NCBI RefSeq assembly: GCF_030704535.1
Contig: NC_081812.1
Location: 20,807,501-20,871,500 of the forward strand
Length of the DNA stretch: 64,000 bases
DNA from: Vitis vinifera
Lineage: Eukaryota > Streptophyta > Magnoliopsida > Vitales > Vitaceae
Direction: 5' to 3'
Shown here: positions 1 through 12,835 of the stretch, piece after piece
Layout of the letters: every line of letters begins with the position of its first letter
Position numbering within the stretch: the first letter of the stretch is position 1
Made by a program: the position numbers and the translations under genes
The notes under the pieces: generated by a model
Seen by the model: only the letters and a program-made list of their open reading frames with translations
What the model was told of the DNA's origin: nothing
The model's database searches: none

Positions 1-363
1 ACCTATCAAATAAGAATAATATTAATAATAATACATATAAATAACATAATAATTAAGTATTATTTCAAAAATATTATCAATAACTTATCCAAAATAATAA
101 TAATAATATATAATATAATAATTTTACAAATTATTATTTCATTCCAATAATTTCAAATATAAAATTATTATATTATTTATTATATAGATTTCATAAATTT
201 TGGAATGTTTGATTTTGTAATATAACTACTAAGAATATATTACAATAAAAATATTTGTTTTCATACTTTTATTGAATACATTTCATAAATTCATTACTAG
301 TTCTACAAATATAATTATTAAAAAATATTATAATTAAAAATTATTTTTATAACTATTAAAAAA

Positions 364-410
<47 letters not shown>

Positions 411-1974
411 ACCTACATTTTGTAATAAATTAAGGCATGCTGTAATGTCTTGTACTTTTAGTGTATTTATATGTAAATTCAATACATAAATGTTAATGAG
501 GTGTTAATAATAATAATAATAATAATAATTTAATTAATATTAATGTAGCATATAAAGCATAAAAAGCAAAAAAGAAAAAAGAATAATTTTTTAATAAAGT
601 TTAAAAGTCTTGAGAATTAAAAAATAGAAATTGTCTTTTAGGATTTCTTTCTAATAGTAATAATAAAAATATAATAGTGATTTTAATATAATATTAAAAA
701 TATGAGCAATAAGTTGATTAATAATCATAGAAATAATAAATAATGTTAATAAGAATAATATTAATAATAATGTGAATAATTTAAAAATACTAACTCATAA
801 ATGATAATATTAAGAGTAATATTACTAAAAAATCAATTTTCCTTTATATTAACCTTATATTTTGAAATGATAAGTTTATTAAGTTTTATGGCAAGAGTGA
901 ACCAATTTCTTAAAAGATGTGTTTTAAGTAAATTTTATATATAAAACTCATCTTTCTTAAAATAAGATTTTTCATATTATAGTTTTTGTTGTAGAATTCT
1001 TAATATTGTAAAAATCACTATACTTTAATAATAATATTTAGAGAAAAAAAAATCCCTCTTGGAAAAACAATATATAAAAAAGCTCAATTTACACAATAAT
1101 TGAAATTCACCATTCATACAGTTTTGTGAAGATATTTTGAGACAATAATTAGTGCATTAATTACATTGCCTAAGGAAATTTCAAAGTGGGCACAGGTCCA
1201 ATTCTATATATCCCGTGTCTCTATCTAAATTTGAAATGAAGTATCATCACACTTAAAAGATATTATTTGTGGAAAAAGAAATAATTTGATGATAGATAAT
1301 GATGATGATGATTAATGATTTGTCTGATGAATTTTGAATTTTGGGACTTTTGCACAATAATTTAAAAAATAAAAATAAATAAATAAATAAAACCAATCTC
1401 CTAAAAATATTTCTAAAACTATGGTAGTCATAGATATAATATGCATTTTTTCATGGTTAAGTATGATAGTTAACCACATGAACCACGCAACATACAAGAC
1501 TTCTTGTAGCTAAGTGATTGACACCATGTGGTTGATTGCACAAAACTTTGTAGCCATGGTGGTTAAGGGCATTATTTCATTCATTTGACTTTTAAGATGA
1601 TTAATTCACCCATAGATAGCGTCTTATATATTGGCTAGGATCAAAGAGACAAACAACTTATATCAATGCATTTCCTTAAATGATTAAATGTTGTCACTAA
1701 AGTTCTACATCCCTTTGCATGAAACTTGACATCAATTGCACTTTACTTGGTTATTGATAATTAATCTATGAAAGTTTAAATTTATTTACTAAATACTAAA
1801 TTTATAGTTAATTCCTTTTGAATATAATTTTAAAATTTGATTTAATATTAGTAATATTAAAATTGAATATTTATATAGTGTTATGTTTATTTATTAAATA
1901 TTAAAATTTATAAATTTAATAATAGTTATATTAAAACATTATTATAATAAAAACTAGTTATATTCCATTTTAAA
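1..1974. other. AT-rich gene-free DNA
   Basis: Very AT-rich sequence with scattered short ATT and AAT runs. I see no reading frame with coding character and no recognisable element, apart from the AT microsatellite annotated separately. Confidence 0.6.
366..407. repeat. (AT)21 microsatellite
   Basis: An uninterrupted AT dinucleotide run of 42 bases inside AT-rich intergenic DNA. Its length suggests it would vary between individuals. Confidence 0.95.
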
Positions 1975-3534
1975 CAATTCATTTAAAACTCTCGACTTCC
2001 GAATTAAATTTCTATTTCTGAAAATTCCAATATTCACATCAATTTATTACTATTATTTTATTTATTTATTCTAAAAGACAATTCATTAAAATTTCTACTT
2101 TCGATTTTAATTTCTAATTCCAAAAATTCCAATATTCACATTAATCTATTTAATTATTTTATTTTATTTATTTATTCTAAAATTCCATTTTAAACAGTTC
2201 ATTTAAAACTTTCGACTTTCGAATTAAATTTCTATTTCTGAAAATTCCAATATTCACATTAATTTATTTAATTATTATTATTTTATTTATTTATTCTAAA
2301 ATTCCATTTTTAAACAATTTATTAAAATTTCCACTTCCGCTAATTCCAAGATTCCAACATTCACATTAATCTATTTAATTATTATTATTTTATTTATTTA
2401 TTCTAAAATTTCATTTTAAACAATTCATTAAAATTTTCGACTGCCGATTTAATTTCTAATTCCAAAATTCCAACATTCACATTAATCTATTTAATTATTA
2501 TTATTATTATTTTTATTCTAAAATTTCATTTTAAACAATTCATTAAAATTTCCGACTCCCGATTTAATTTCTAATTCCAAAATTCCAAAATTCACATTAA
2601 TCTATTTAATTATTATTATTTTAGTTATTTATTTTGAAATTCCATTTTAAACAATTCTTCCAAATTCCAATTTCTGAACTTAATTTTCCATTTCCAAAAG
2701 TCTAATTTCTTTCAAATTTAATATCCAAAATTCCAATTCTTAAATTTAATTTTCAAGACTCCAATCTTCAAATAATTTTCGAGACTCTAATTTCCAAATA
2801 AATCTCCAAAAATCCAGTTTTCTCTCGAATAGCTTTAGTTCCACTCCGATTTTTAAATAATGTTCTATTTCTTTTTATTTTTACATAGGCAATAATGAAT
2901 TCTTCATAATTCTAAAACACAGAATTTGTGGGACTAGTTCGTGAATAATAAATTGGGCTTTGGTGGGGGGCCTTATGTTTGATCCCTATTGATTGTCAAC
3001 TGTTGTGCTTAATATATTTTGTTTGATCTTCATTTTGCACTCCGATATGCATGAGCTATAATTTGTATTCGTTAATTGTATACTAATCTCATTTCTTGAT
3101 AACGTATTGTGACTCATGGCCCAGGTACGCATACACTCTCATTCTGATACTTCACTATACATGTTCCGATTCTCATACGTGCATGATCATTCAGGATATT
3201 CATTGATTTACTCATCAATTGCCACATCAACTTCATTTCATTAGTAGAGACCCGATTTCAGGGGCTTAGAGGGGTGCTACGGTTTTTACCATACCTTCCT
3301 GATAAGTAACCTGATCCCCGAACCTGATCCGGTTTTTCGTAGATCACCTTTTCCAAAATAAGGAGTCACACTTAGGGTTTTTCTTTCTTATTTTGTTTAC
3401 CCTTTTAAAAATAAAACAAAAATAAGTGGCGACTCCAAGTCATTTTTCTTAATAAAATAAAAATCAAATTTTCAAATTAAAATCGAGTTCGCCATCGAGT
3501 GGGAAATGCATTGAGCCGAAATGCGGGGCCCACA
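1975..3534 (+). mobile_element. Truncated LTR-like repeat, copy 1 (3' end)
   Basis: The terminal part, about 3240-3534, is strongly similar to the reverse complement of 14515-14800. Shared parts include the stretch around the TGGCGACTCC motif, the phrase ATCGAGTGGGAAATGC and the closing GGGGCCCACA. Upstream, about 1975-2700, it contains roughly 110-base tandem units built on ATTCCA and TTTATTTATT, and the second copy has matching units in reverse (about 15160-15930). No reading frame survives. The other end of the element, which in copy 2 starts TGTAGACCCC, is missing here, so this copy is truncated. Its left boundary is approximate. Confidence 0.6.
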
Positions 3535-4618
3535 GGGAGGTATTTGATAAAATTTCAAACTTATAAAGAATATATGTATTTAGTTAAAACCTCAAAAAAA
3601 ATATTAATGAAATTAACACTTTAAGAAAAATGTAATTTCTTTACTTTAGGGATAAGATTTGTTTTGGCTTGATACAAGGGTGACACTGTGTGGGAGAGCT
3701 CATGTGTGTTCAACTCTTTGTATCCGAAATAAATGAGAATTTGTTTGTAATTAACTTATATTTTTTGTGTACTTATGAAATGCAAGTACTGAAAAAATAA
3801 AAATAAAATACAAAATAAAAAATGAAAAATGAAAAGAATGTTCATTTGAGTTAAAGAGGCTTTGGGTATCTCATTGCCAATTCCAAGTTTGCATAAACAC
3901 TTCAAGAATGGAGGGCCCATGAACGAATCCATCTTCCCTTAAAAGGGGATTCAATGCAAGACGTTGTGATGGGGACATACAACTTTGATTCCAGGAAAGA
4001 AGAAAGAACACCAAGGTGACCAAGCCATGGCTTTATTGCACTTCTTCTTTATTTAATGTATGGGTTTGAGGGAACATAGATTAAGACACTGCTTTGTTTG
4101 ATAATTCAATGCAAATCAGTTTCTACAGATATTGGTTATATCAATTTCTTCTACAATCTTCTTGTGTGAAGTCCTATGCATTTGAATGATAAATAACTTT
4201 TCATTTGATACAATTTGATCATTTATTTATCATACATAGCCACCTTTTATCTGTTTATCACATGAATAATAAATAAAAAATAAGGTCACAACTCACAAGT
4301 GAACACCATTTAATGATTAGGCTTAAATAATCATTTTTAATACTTAATTGAGATTTTGGTTAAAGTTTTTTAATTAGAGCTCAATTTGGTTGAGCTCGGA
4401 TAATTTTTAGTTTTATAATCTTTCATCATTATATAGAAATATTCCAAACTAATTATCTACTTATTAAAAATATATGTTTTTATAAAAACATATTTCCTTT
4501 ATTTTAATAATAGAAAATCCTTTAAAGAGAGAGAGAGAGAGAGAGAGAGAAGTATATTTTGATGCAAAAATATAAAAAGGCTTACAATTTGAGTGGAAAG
4601 AGAATTAAGAAATTTATT
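3535..4618. other. Gene-free DNA
   Basis: AT-rich intergenic sequence. It holds no frame with coding character and no recognisable element except the GA microsatellite at 4526-4550. Confidence 0.5.
4526..4550. repeat. (GA)n microsatellite
   Basis: A perfect GA run of about 25 bases lying just left of the foldback element. Confidence 0.9.
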
Positions 4619-5186
4619 AGGGGGAATTATCTTTTGGGGGTAGATGGGCCCCCAAATTAACAAAAGGTTCATATAACTCTTCAAATTGAGTTGAAGGACA
4701 TGAAATAGTAACGGACAAATATACCCTTTAAGAACATATATAAAATATTTTATAAAATTAAGTTAAATAATTTTTTTTCAATAATTTTTTAAAAAAAATA
4801 CTAAATTAAATAAAAATAGTTTTCAAAAATATTAAATTAAATAATTTTTTTTCAAAAATATTTAATTTAATATTTTAAAAAAATACTTTTATGTATTTTT
4901 AAAAAATATTAAATTAAATAAAAGTATTTTAAAAAATATTAAATTACATAAAAGTATTTTTTTAAATATTAAATTAAATAAAAAATATTAAATTAAATAA
5001 AAGTATTTTTCAAAAATATTAATTTTTTTTCTCAAAATCAACAAAGGGTATTTTTGGAAATACTGAAGGATGATATCCTTCAACTCAATTTTCATACTTT
5101 CATTGGGTCTTGGGCTCAATTTGAAGAGTTACATGAACTTTTTGCTAATTTGGGGGCCCATCTACCCCCAAAACATAATTCTCCCT
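4619..5186. mobile_element. Foldback / MITE-like element with 7-bp TSD
   Basis: The two ends are long inverted repeats. The left arm starts AGGGGGAATTATCTTTTGGG. The right arm, reverse-complemented, starts AGGGAGAATTATGTTTTGGG. Both continue through the palindromic TGGGCCCCCA motif for roughly 70 bases of close match, with a looser match beyond. The centre is a simple AAATATTAAATTAAAT-type repeat. The direct repeat ATTTATT flanks it on both sides (4612-4618 and 5187-5193). It has no coding capacity. A 7-bp duplication fits no common superfamily cleanly, so I leave the class open. Confidence 0.65.
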
Positions 5187-5193
5187 ATTTATT

Positions 5194-6178
5194 ATATAGT
5201 TGGGTTACAAAAGAATATTCTATATGAAAAGCCTAATTGCCTATTTATTAATGATGCTTATTCATATAAGGAAATATCGAAATTGATATTTTCTTTGTAA
5301 AAATAAAGAAGTCTTTACACAGAAAATGTTATAATAAAAAACAATTTAAAAAAAAAATCAATACATCAATTGAGAAAATTTTTAATACAAAACGTGTTTT
5401 TATAAGTAATATAGATTGATATATTTATATTTAGCTTTGATCAATTAATTAGAAAAACAAGTCTCCTAAGTTTGTTTGATTTTTGCGCTTTTGAGACATA
5501 TACTTGTTCAATCGAGTTTATTGACAATTTTATCATATGCATTGATTTTATATGCAATATGAGTTCGATTATAAAATTATATATATTGCGGTGATTAGTT
5601 TTAAATGGTAGGTGTTAGGGAAGGAACTCAAGGAAGCGTGTACGTTTGCATTTTTAGGATGTTAACAAAAATGCATTTGAAAGAAAGTGATAAGATGAGG
5701 GGTTGAATGCAAAATGTTACGGAAGGTTTGGAATTTGGATCTAATCTCATTTCTTCTCAATGTTTTTAGAATTGGAACATAATTAAATCGAAAAAGTTAT
5801 TTGTATTTTTTTAAGAAAATTATTTAGTAATGCATTATTATTTTTGTTTTTTTCATGTGGAAATCATAATTACTGATTAAAATCAAAACCATGAACTCTG
5901 CCATAATCATTAATTCTGGTTTTAACATGGAAAAAAAATTAATATGAAAAAAATAACAAGTGGACGCTAATACGACAAAAACTAATATTAGTTTGTTGAA
6001 TATTTTGAATGTAATTTATTTATTTTTTGCAAAAAATATTACTTTTGCACAAACTTAGAAAAATGTTGTATTGTAGTTCATCTCCGGGCACAATCAAAGC
6101 TGCTAGGCATGCCAAATGTAGGGCGCCTCCCACGTTAAATGCTCTATTTTTTTCATTTTATTTATTTATTAATTATTA
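5194..6178. other. Gene-free DNA with a relic of a DUF247 5' flank
   Basis: No coding frame is visible. About 5465-5730 resembles the DNA just upstream of the DUF247 gene (about 12590-12790). Both contain a TTTGATTTTTGC block, ACATATACT then GTTCAAT, GAGTTC then ATTA, and TTAACAAAAATGCATTTGAAA in the same order. No DUF247 coding sequence follows here. Confidence 0.5.
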
Positions 6179-6179
6179 T

Positions 6180-8335
6180 TAAAGCAATAGATAAGAATGA
6201 AAAAATGACAAGTAATTAAAGATATATAGGTGATAACTATCCTTAAATGTGATTATTCTTATTATTACTACTACTATTGTTTGGCAATACGTAGGGATGA
6301 CAAAATGACAAGTGTATATATATAAAAAGAAATTAAGGATGGCAAAATGAGAAGTGATTAAAAATATATAAACGATCATATCTATGCTTAATTGTAATTA
6401 TCTTATTATTAATTATTACTACTACTATTTGGCAGGAAGTAAGGATGACAAAATGACAAATATATATATTATTTAAAGATGGAAAAATAAGAAGTGAATA
6501 TATAGGCGGTCATACCTATGCTTAATTGTGATTGTTCATATTATTACTACTATTACTATTTGACAACAGGTAAAGATGATAAAATGACAAGTGATTAAAG
6601 ATATATAAGCGGTCATACCTATGATTAATTGTGAATATTCTTATTATTATTACTGTTACTATTTGGCAATAAGTAAGGATGACAAAATAACAAGTATATA
6701 TATATAAAGAGAAATTAATTAAAGATGGAAAAATGACAAGTGATTAAAGATATGTAAGTCGTTAAACCTATACTTAATTGTGATTATTCTTATTATTATT
6801 ACTATTACTATTTGGCAATAGGTAAGGATGACAAAAGGACAAGGGATTAAAAATGATGGAGAAAATGACAAGTGTGTGTATATAGATATATATAAAGATA
6901 AATTAATTAAAGATGAAAAATGACAAGTGATTAAAGATATATAGGTCGGCATCCCTATACTTAATTGTGATTATTCTTATTATTATTACTATTACTATTT
7001 AGCAATAGGTAAAAATGACAAAAGGACAAGGGATTAAAAATGAAGGAGAAAATGACAAGTGTGTGTATATAGATATATATAAAGATAAATTAATTAAAGA
7101 TGGAAAAATGACAAGTGATTAAAGATATATAGGTCGTCATACCTATACTTAATTGTGATTATTCTTATTATTATTGTTATTACTATTTGACAATAAGTAA
7201 GGATGACAAAATGACAAATTATTGAAGAATGATGGAGAAAATGACAAATGTATATATATATATAAAGATAAATTAATTCAAGATGAAAAAATGACAAGTG
7301 ATTAAAGATATATAGGCCGTCATACCCATGGTTTTAAAAATCAAATAAGACCGACAAATCACAATTCCGATTCGATCCAATGAATTGAGTTAGAAAATGG
7401 TTGAACTAGATTTAGACCAAGTGAACTGACGGTTCGATTGGCGAACCAGACGAACCGACTAGTTTAATATAAAAACTCATTTTCATCCCCAACCCACACA
7501 CAGCAACTCCCCACGTGGTTGTCCAAGCTCTGATCGCCCACTATTGTCACCACCGAGCTGCTGTTGACGGCCATTGGTTGGACGTTGCTCCCCCAACGGT
7601 AAAACACCAACCCCTTCCCTCCTATGCCCCCCCCCAACTCCATCGGTAGTAGTAGCAGCTCCAAATTTATTTTTTGAATTTTATTTTTTATGTTTTATAT
7701 TAATATTATATACTATGGATAATATGTTAAGTTAACAACTTTTTGATAATTTGATCACTGTTAATTTATTGCTTATATTTGAAGGTAGGATGACAATTTG
7801 AGTAACAAATTGTGAACTAGTAACTTTTTCAATTTAATGACTGATTCTAAAAACATTGGTCATACCTATACTTAATTGTGGTTATTTTTATTATTATTAC
7901 TATTATTATCTAATAATAGGTAAGGATGACAAAATAACAAGTTATTAAAGAATGATGGAGAAAATGACAAGTGTATATATATATAAAGAGAAATTAATTA
8001 AGGATGGGAAAATGACAAGTGATTAAAGATATATAGGCGATCATAGTTATGCTTGATTGTTATTATTCTTATTATTATTACTGTTACTATTTGACGGTAG
8101 GTAATGATGATAAAATGACAAATGATTAAAGAATGAATGACAAAATGACTGGTATATATATATATATAATTAAATAAAAATGAAATTAAATAAGGATGGA
8201 AAAATTAGAAGTAATTAAAAATATATAAGTGATCCTACCCATGCTTAATTGTGATTATTCTTATTATTATTACTACTACTATTTGAAAGTAGGTAAGGGT
8301 GATAAAATGACAAGTAATTTAAAAATGGCTTACAA
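6180..8335. repeat. Irregular 100-190 bp tandem array
   Basis: About ten diverged head-to-tail copies of one unit. Each includes AAATGACAAGTGATTAAAG, ATATATAGG, TCATACCTATRCTTAATTGT, an ATT/ACT-rich stretch and TTTGGCAATAGGTAAGGATG. Unit spacing runs from about 100 to 190 bases because of internal deletions. The array is interrupted by the MITE at 7327-7858. Short minus-strand frames over the array simply follow the repeat and are not genes. Confidence 0.8.
7327..7858. mobile_element. hAT-type MITE inside the tandem array
   Basis: This 532-base insert splits one tandem unit. It is flanked by the 8-bp direct repeat GTCATACC (7319-7326 and 7859-7866), which is part of the native unit. The ends are inverted: left CATGGTTTTAAAAATC and right, reverse-complemented, CAATGTTTTTAGAATC. 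An 8-bp duplication with short imperfect terminal repeats is typical of non-autonomous hAT elements. It has no transposase. The open minus-strand frame near 7464-7664 is probably chance. Confidence 0.75.
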
Positions 8336-8559
8336 CTAGAGTGTAGCCGATTCATTGGTGGTGTATAGGCCATCAATATCAATACAAATGGGTACCAATG
8401 TTTTATTATTATTATTATTAATTATAATTACTTTCAAATGTTTTGAAAGGCACTCATTAGGCATTACCATCTTGCTCTTTCCTAATTATAAAATTCAAAT
8501 TATTTCAAAATTCCATGCTTAAATTCAAATTATCTTTTTAAAAGACAATATTTTAATTG

Positions 8560-8562
<3 letters not shown>

Positions 8563-8610
<48 letters not shown>
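8563..8610. repeat. (TA)24 microsatellite
   Basis: A perfect 48-base TA run in intergenic DNA. Confidence 0.95.
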
Positions 8611-8616
<6 letters not shown>

Positions 8617-10562
8617 CATAACTTTAAAAATAATTTGTTGACAATTTTTTTAAAATCTCATAAAATAAGACTAATATCTAGGAATGATAGTAAGGTTGGT
8701 TCTTTCATGCATTTCCTTCAATTATATATAGAATTAAATAGAAGAGAAATTAATTTCATTTTTATTTTCTCTTATCCAATACACATAAAAAAAAATGGCA
8801 TTTATAAAAATAAATCATAAAAATAGATATTATTTATTTATTTATAAATTATATTTAATATTAATATAATAAAATAAAATTCCTAAAAATAAATGGGGTG
8901 GGGCAAGATGGGGAAATTCTCCAATCACCATCTACTGGCTTTAAATTTTATATTTTTTTAGGATAATAATGAATATAAATTTAAATAATGGGAGCAATGA
9001 GGTTGACGACTTGGAATCCACCTTCCTACCATTTAGTTGCAAAGAAGCGTGGAATTTTACCCTTTCCAAATCCATACAAAGGGAAAAGTGGAGAACAAAT
9101 TCCACTTGCATTTTTTCTCACATTGTGTCTCATAAATTATTTTGTGAAATAAATTGAGAATCATTTAACATCATATAGGAGGAAATTAAAAATGATTATA
9201 AAAAAATAAAAATTTTAAAAATATTTTATTTTTATATTTGATATATTAAATTAAATGATGAAAATAAGTATAAATGTATTAATATTTTAAATTTTATTAA
9301 ATAGAACATATATATATATATATATATATATAATATTTAAGTATGAGGATAAATTTAAAATAAAAAAATTATAATATTTAATTTTATTTACATATCTTTA
9401 TATTTTTTTTTGAAATTATTATATTAATTAATTCATATTATTTTTATAATTATCATTATATAATTATTATAAAAATAGATGTGAAAAGGTTTTATATTTG
9501 AAAAGAAAAAAACTTGAATATTCTTATATATTTTAAAATCATCGACCAAAGTTTAACCCCGACTGAATTTTAAAACATTGCTTCTTCTTTGACTTTGAAT
9601 CCTATTTGTTATTTTTATTTTCTTTTCATTTAGTATTTGATATGTAGATTACAAAAAAATAAAAATAATTTAGAAGATAAATTCATTCAAGAACATACAT
9701 AAGCATTATGGTTAGGAACACATTTCGACTGGTAACTTTATAAATAAAAACAATCAAATTTAATAATATCTAATCTCCTTAATTTTTTAAAAATATATTT
9801 ATTTTTATTTTCATTATTTTTTTAATATAACTCATAATAAAGTAATGGCCGTGGAACACTTATTTTGTCAATTTATAAAGTTTTTTATGTGGACTCGAAA
9901 TATATCAATATGCTATATTTTTATTCTTGATTTTAATTTTTAATTTTTAATTTTCAATATTATTATAAAAAAAAAATGTAAAAAAATTGAGGTGGAGCAT
10001 GCAAGGTGTTGTTCCTCAATGACGTTAGGAAAGCCGGCCTCAATGCCGCGAGTAAAGCCGGCCTCAATGCCGCTTGTCCCAACGGAAGAACAGTAAAACG
10101 ACTTTAATACCACACATTTTCTTATCCACTTGGAAACTAAGACCATGTTTAATTGAACATGATACGTATATCTTAAAAATTAAAATACATATATCCTAAA
10201 ATATATGTTAATGGATAGGATATTATATTTTGGATATATAAATTTTAAAATATGATATTCTTAAATGTATATATTTTTAGATGTACATATCCAATGAATA
10301 TGATATCTTTTTATATATATGCATCATATTTTTAAAATAACATATTTAATGATATATATTATATTATATTTAATGATTAAAATAAATAAAAAATAATATT
10401 ATATATATATATATTATTTTTAAATATTTAAAATGAAAACTATAGTACATTCAAATATTTTTATTTTAAAAAATAAAATTTTATTTATGTTTAATAATTG
10501 ACGATTAAAATATTTAAACTTTGTAAATAAATTTTTTTATATTATAATATTTAATTTATAAA

Positions 10563-10566
<4 letters not shown>

Positions 10567-10620
<54 letters not shown>
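10567..10620. repeat. (AT)27 microsatellite
   Basis: A perfect run of about 54 bases, the longest dinucleotide array in the window. Confidence 0.95.
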
Positions 10621-10622
<2 letters not shown>

Positions 10623-11269
10623 TATATTAATATTATTTTATAATTTTTTTTTAGTTTTTTTTAATCTAAATTTTAATTTATAATAAAAATTTAGTTGTGT
10701 AAAATGAGTATATTAAAAAAAATAGAAATAAAAATTGATAAAAATTAAAATTTTGATACGATATGTATATTTCATATTAATATATTTCATAAGAAATCAC
10801 GAATAATAAAAAAATGGTTAATATATCAAATTTCATATTTAATTGAAAATGGGATAAATTATAATATTTCATTATGATTTATCCCACAAACCAAACATAC
10901 CCTACAACTTTCTTCTCTCATCTCTCTCATCCACCCTCTCCACGGGGCCAGACCCCTTCAGCGACAGATCATCTTCTTCCTTGCACGCATATATATATAT
11001 ATATATATATACCCACCCCATATGGAACCAGCCTTCACCGCACCGTAAACACCGATCCTCACGTACAACTCCACAGCTCCATACAATCATACGTTCTTCC
11101 AACACCGCCTTCCCAACACCACGCCATCATCACCTCTCAGAGCCCGTAATTACCATTCTGGGACGACACCCATACAGCTCACAGCCTCACCACCACAATC
11201 ATCACTTCTGAAAGCCCATAGCACCACTGCGCCTCAGCCCACGCAGCACCACACACCTCTATCTGCTTG

Positions 11270-11535
11270 GAAAACAACGCCATCGCCGGCACCACTATGC
11301 CACTGAACAAAAACAACATCGCAGGCACCACTATGAAACCGAGCAATAAAAACAGTGCAGGCACCACTATGCCACCGAACAAAAACAACATCGCAGGCAC
11401 CACTATGAAACCGAGCAATAACAACAGTGCAGGCACCACTATGCCACCGAACAAAAACAAGATCGCAGGCACCACTATGAACCCGAGCAATAACAACAGT
11501 GCAGGCACCACTATGCCACAGAGCAATAACAAGTA
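11270..11535. repeat. 36-bp minisatellite, about seven copies
   Basis: Seven units of 36 bases, each containing GCAGGCACCACTATG, alternate between two variants to give a 72-base higher-order period. Because 36 is divisible by three, both strands stay open. On the plus strand the unit reads as AGTTMxPxNxNN-like dodecapeptides (frame 11267-11611). On the minus strand it reads as hydrophobic VPALLLLLGFIV-like repeats (frame 11179-11532). The surrounding 10.9-11.6 kb is more GC-rich than its neighbours and resembles a transcribed leader, but I cannot identify a gene. Confidence 0.8.
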
Positions 11536-11611
11536 CTACTCCCTCTATTGTCGTACATTTTGGTTTGTTCGATTGAGTGAGTTAATTTTGTTTGGCATTG
11601 CTGTAGGTTAG

Positions 11612-12835
11612 CTTTATTTGCTTCACTTTGCAACCATTGTGGTGGTGATGACTTATGAATGGGAGAATTGAACGGGCTTTTAAAAGGGGTAATTTGTAAT
11701 ATTTATCGTAACACACCTAAAAAGATAAGAAATATTTTGTCAAGATTATCTTGATTCCTATTATATTTTATAATCTCGTTTTTTTTAATTACACTATTTT
11801 AAACTATTTATAATTAAAAAAATAAAACCTTTGGGTACAAAAATAAATACTATTTTGTAATAAATTGAATAGGTAATCTTGAATTTATCTTAAAAGCTAC
11901 TTTATATTAATTAATTTTAAAAATACAAATTAATTTATTTCCTTTTTTTTTTGTTCTTTTTACCTAGAAATGGTTTTCAAATTATAAATAAAATAATTAA
12001 ATTTCAAGATAAAAAGATAATTTAAATTTTTAAAAAAAGTTTATTTTAAAAACGATTTAATACATTCAAAATTCAAAAAAAATTATAAACTCAGAATAAA
12101 ATAAAACCTATAATGATTTCATTTTCATTTTTAAATTTTTAAAAGTTTTCTCTTACAAGTTTGATCAATTACCAATCTTGAGGCTTTTTGCAAGAGTGTA
12201 ATAAAAAATATTTATAAAATTACCACAAAAAAATAAAGAGGAATTGAATATGAAAAGAAAAATGATATTTTATATCAAGAACTATTTCTTACATTGAACT
12301 ATTCTTTGAGTTCCACGGAAGAGTTATTGTGATTGGGTTCTCAAGATTTTTTTATAAATTTTCTTTAATAAAAATTAAGAAAAAAACATTTGTTATAAAT
12401 AAAAATTGAATTGGAGTAATAAGTTTTGTAAGTAAAATTGTAAAAGTTATTTTTTGTAATAAAAATAATTAAAAATTGTTTTCTTATTAATTGAATTGGA
12501 ATACACATTCTAATAGTATTTTTTAAAAGTAATATTTTTCAACACATATACTCTTTTTTTCTTCTTTTTTTTAAGTAATATTTGCCTCCAACCTTATTTG
12601 ATTTTTGCTTTGCTTTTTGACACATATACTCGTTCAATGGCAAAATTCATTGATCCTATTGAGTAGGATGAGTTCAATTAGAAAATTATACTGCAATAAT
12701 TCATTTAAAATGATAGTTGAGTTTAACAAAAATGCATTTGAAATCATGAGATATAATTAAAGGGTTTGAATGCCTTGAGGGACGGCGTGTTTTCATCTGG
12801 CTGTATATGTATATTAGTTGATTAGTTAGAACTGA
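11612..12835. other. Gene-free DNA upstream of the DUF247 gene
   Basis: AT-rich sequence that probably includes the promoter of the DUF247 gene. About 12590-12790 is the partner of the relic near 5465-5730. I could not identify a first exon for the gene here. Confidence 0.45.

Larger units (their letters stand above)
8336..10890. other. Gene-free AT-rich DNA
   Basis: Nothing coding is recognised. It includes three AT microsatellites (8563-8610, 9308-9332 and 10567-10620) and a small GC-richer patch near 10020-10080. In that patch a block containing AAAGCCGGCCTCAATGCCGC occurs twice in tandem. Confidence 0.5.

Noticed and set aside
6179-7297. Several minus-strand frames of 66-77 residues
   Set aside because: They repeat the same peptide because they lie on the tandem array; they are not genes.
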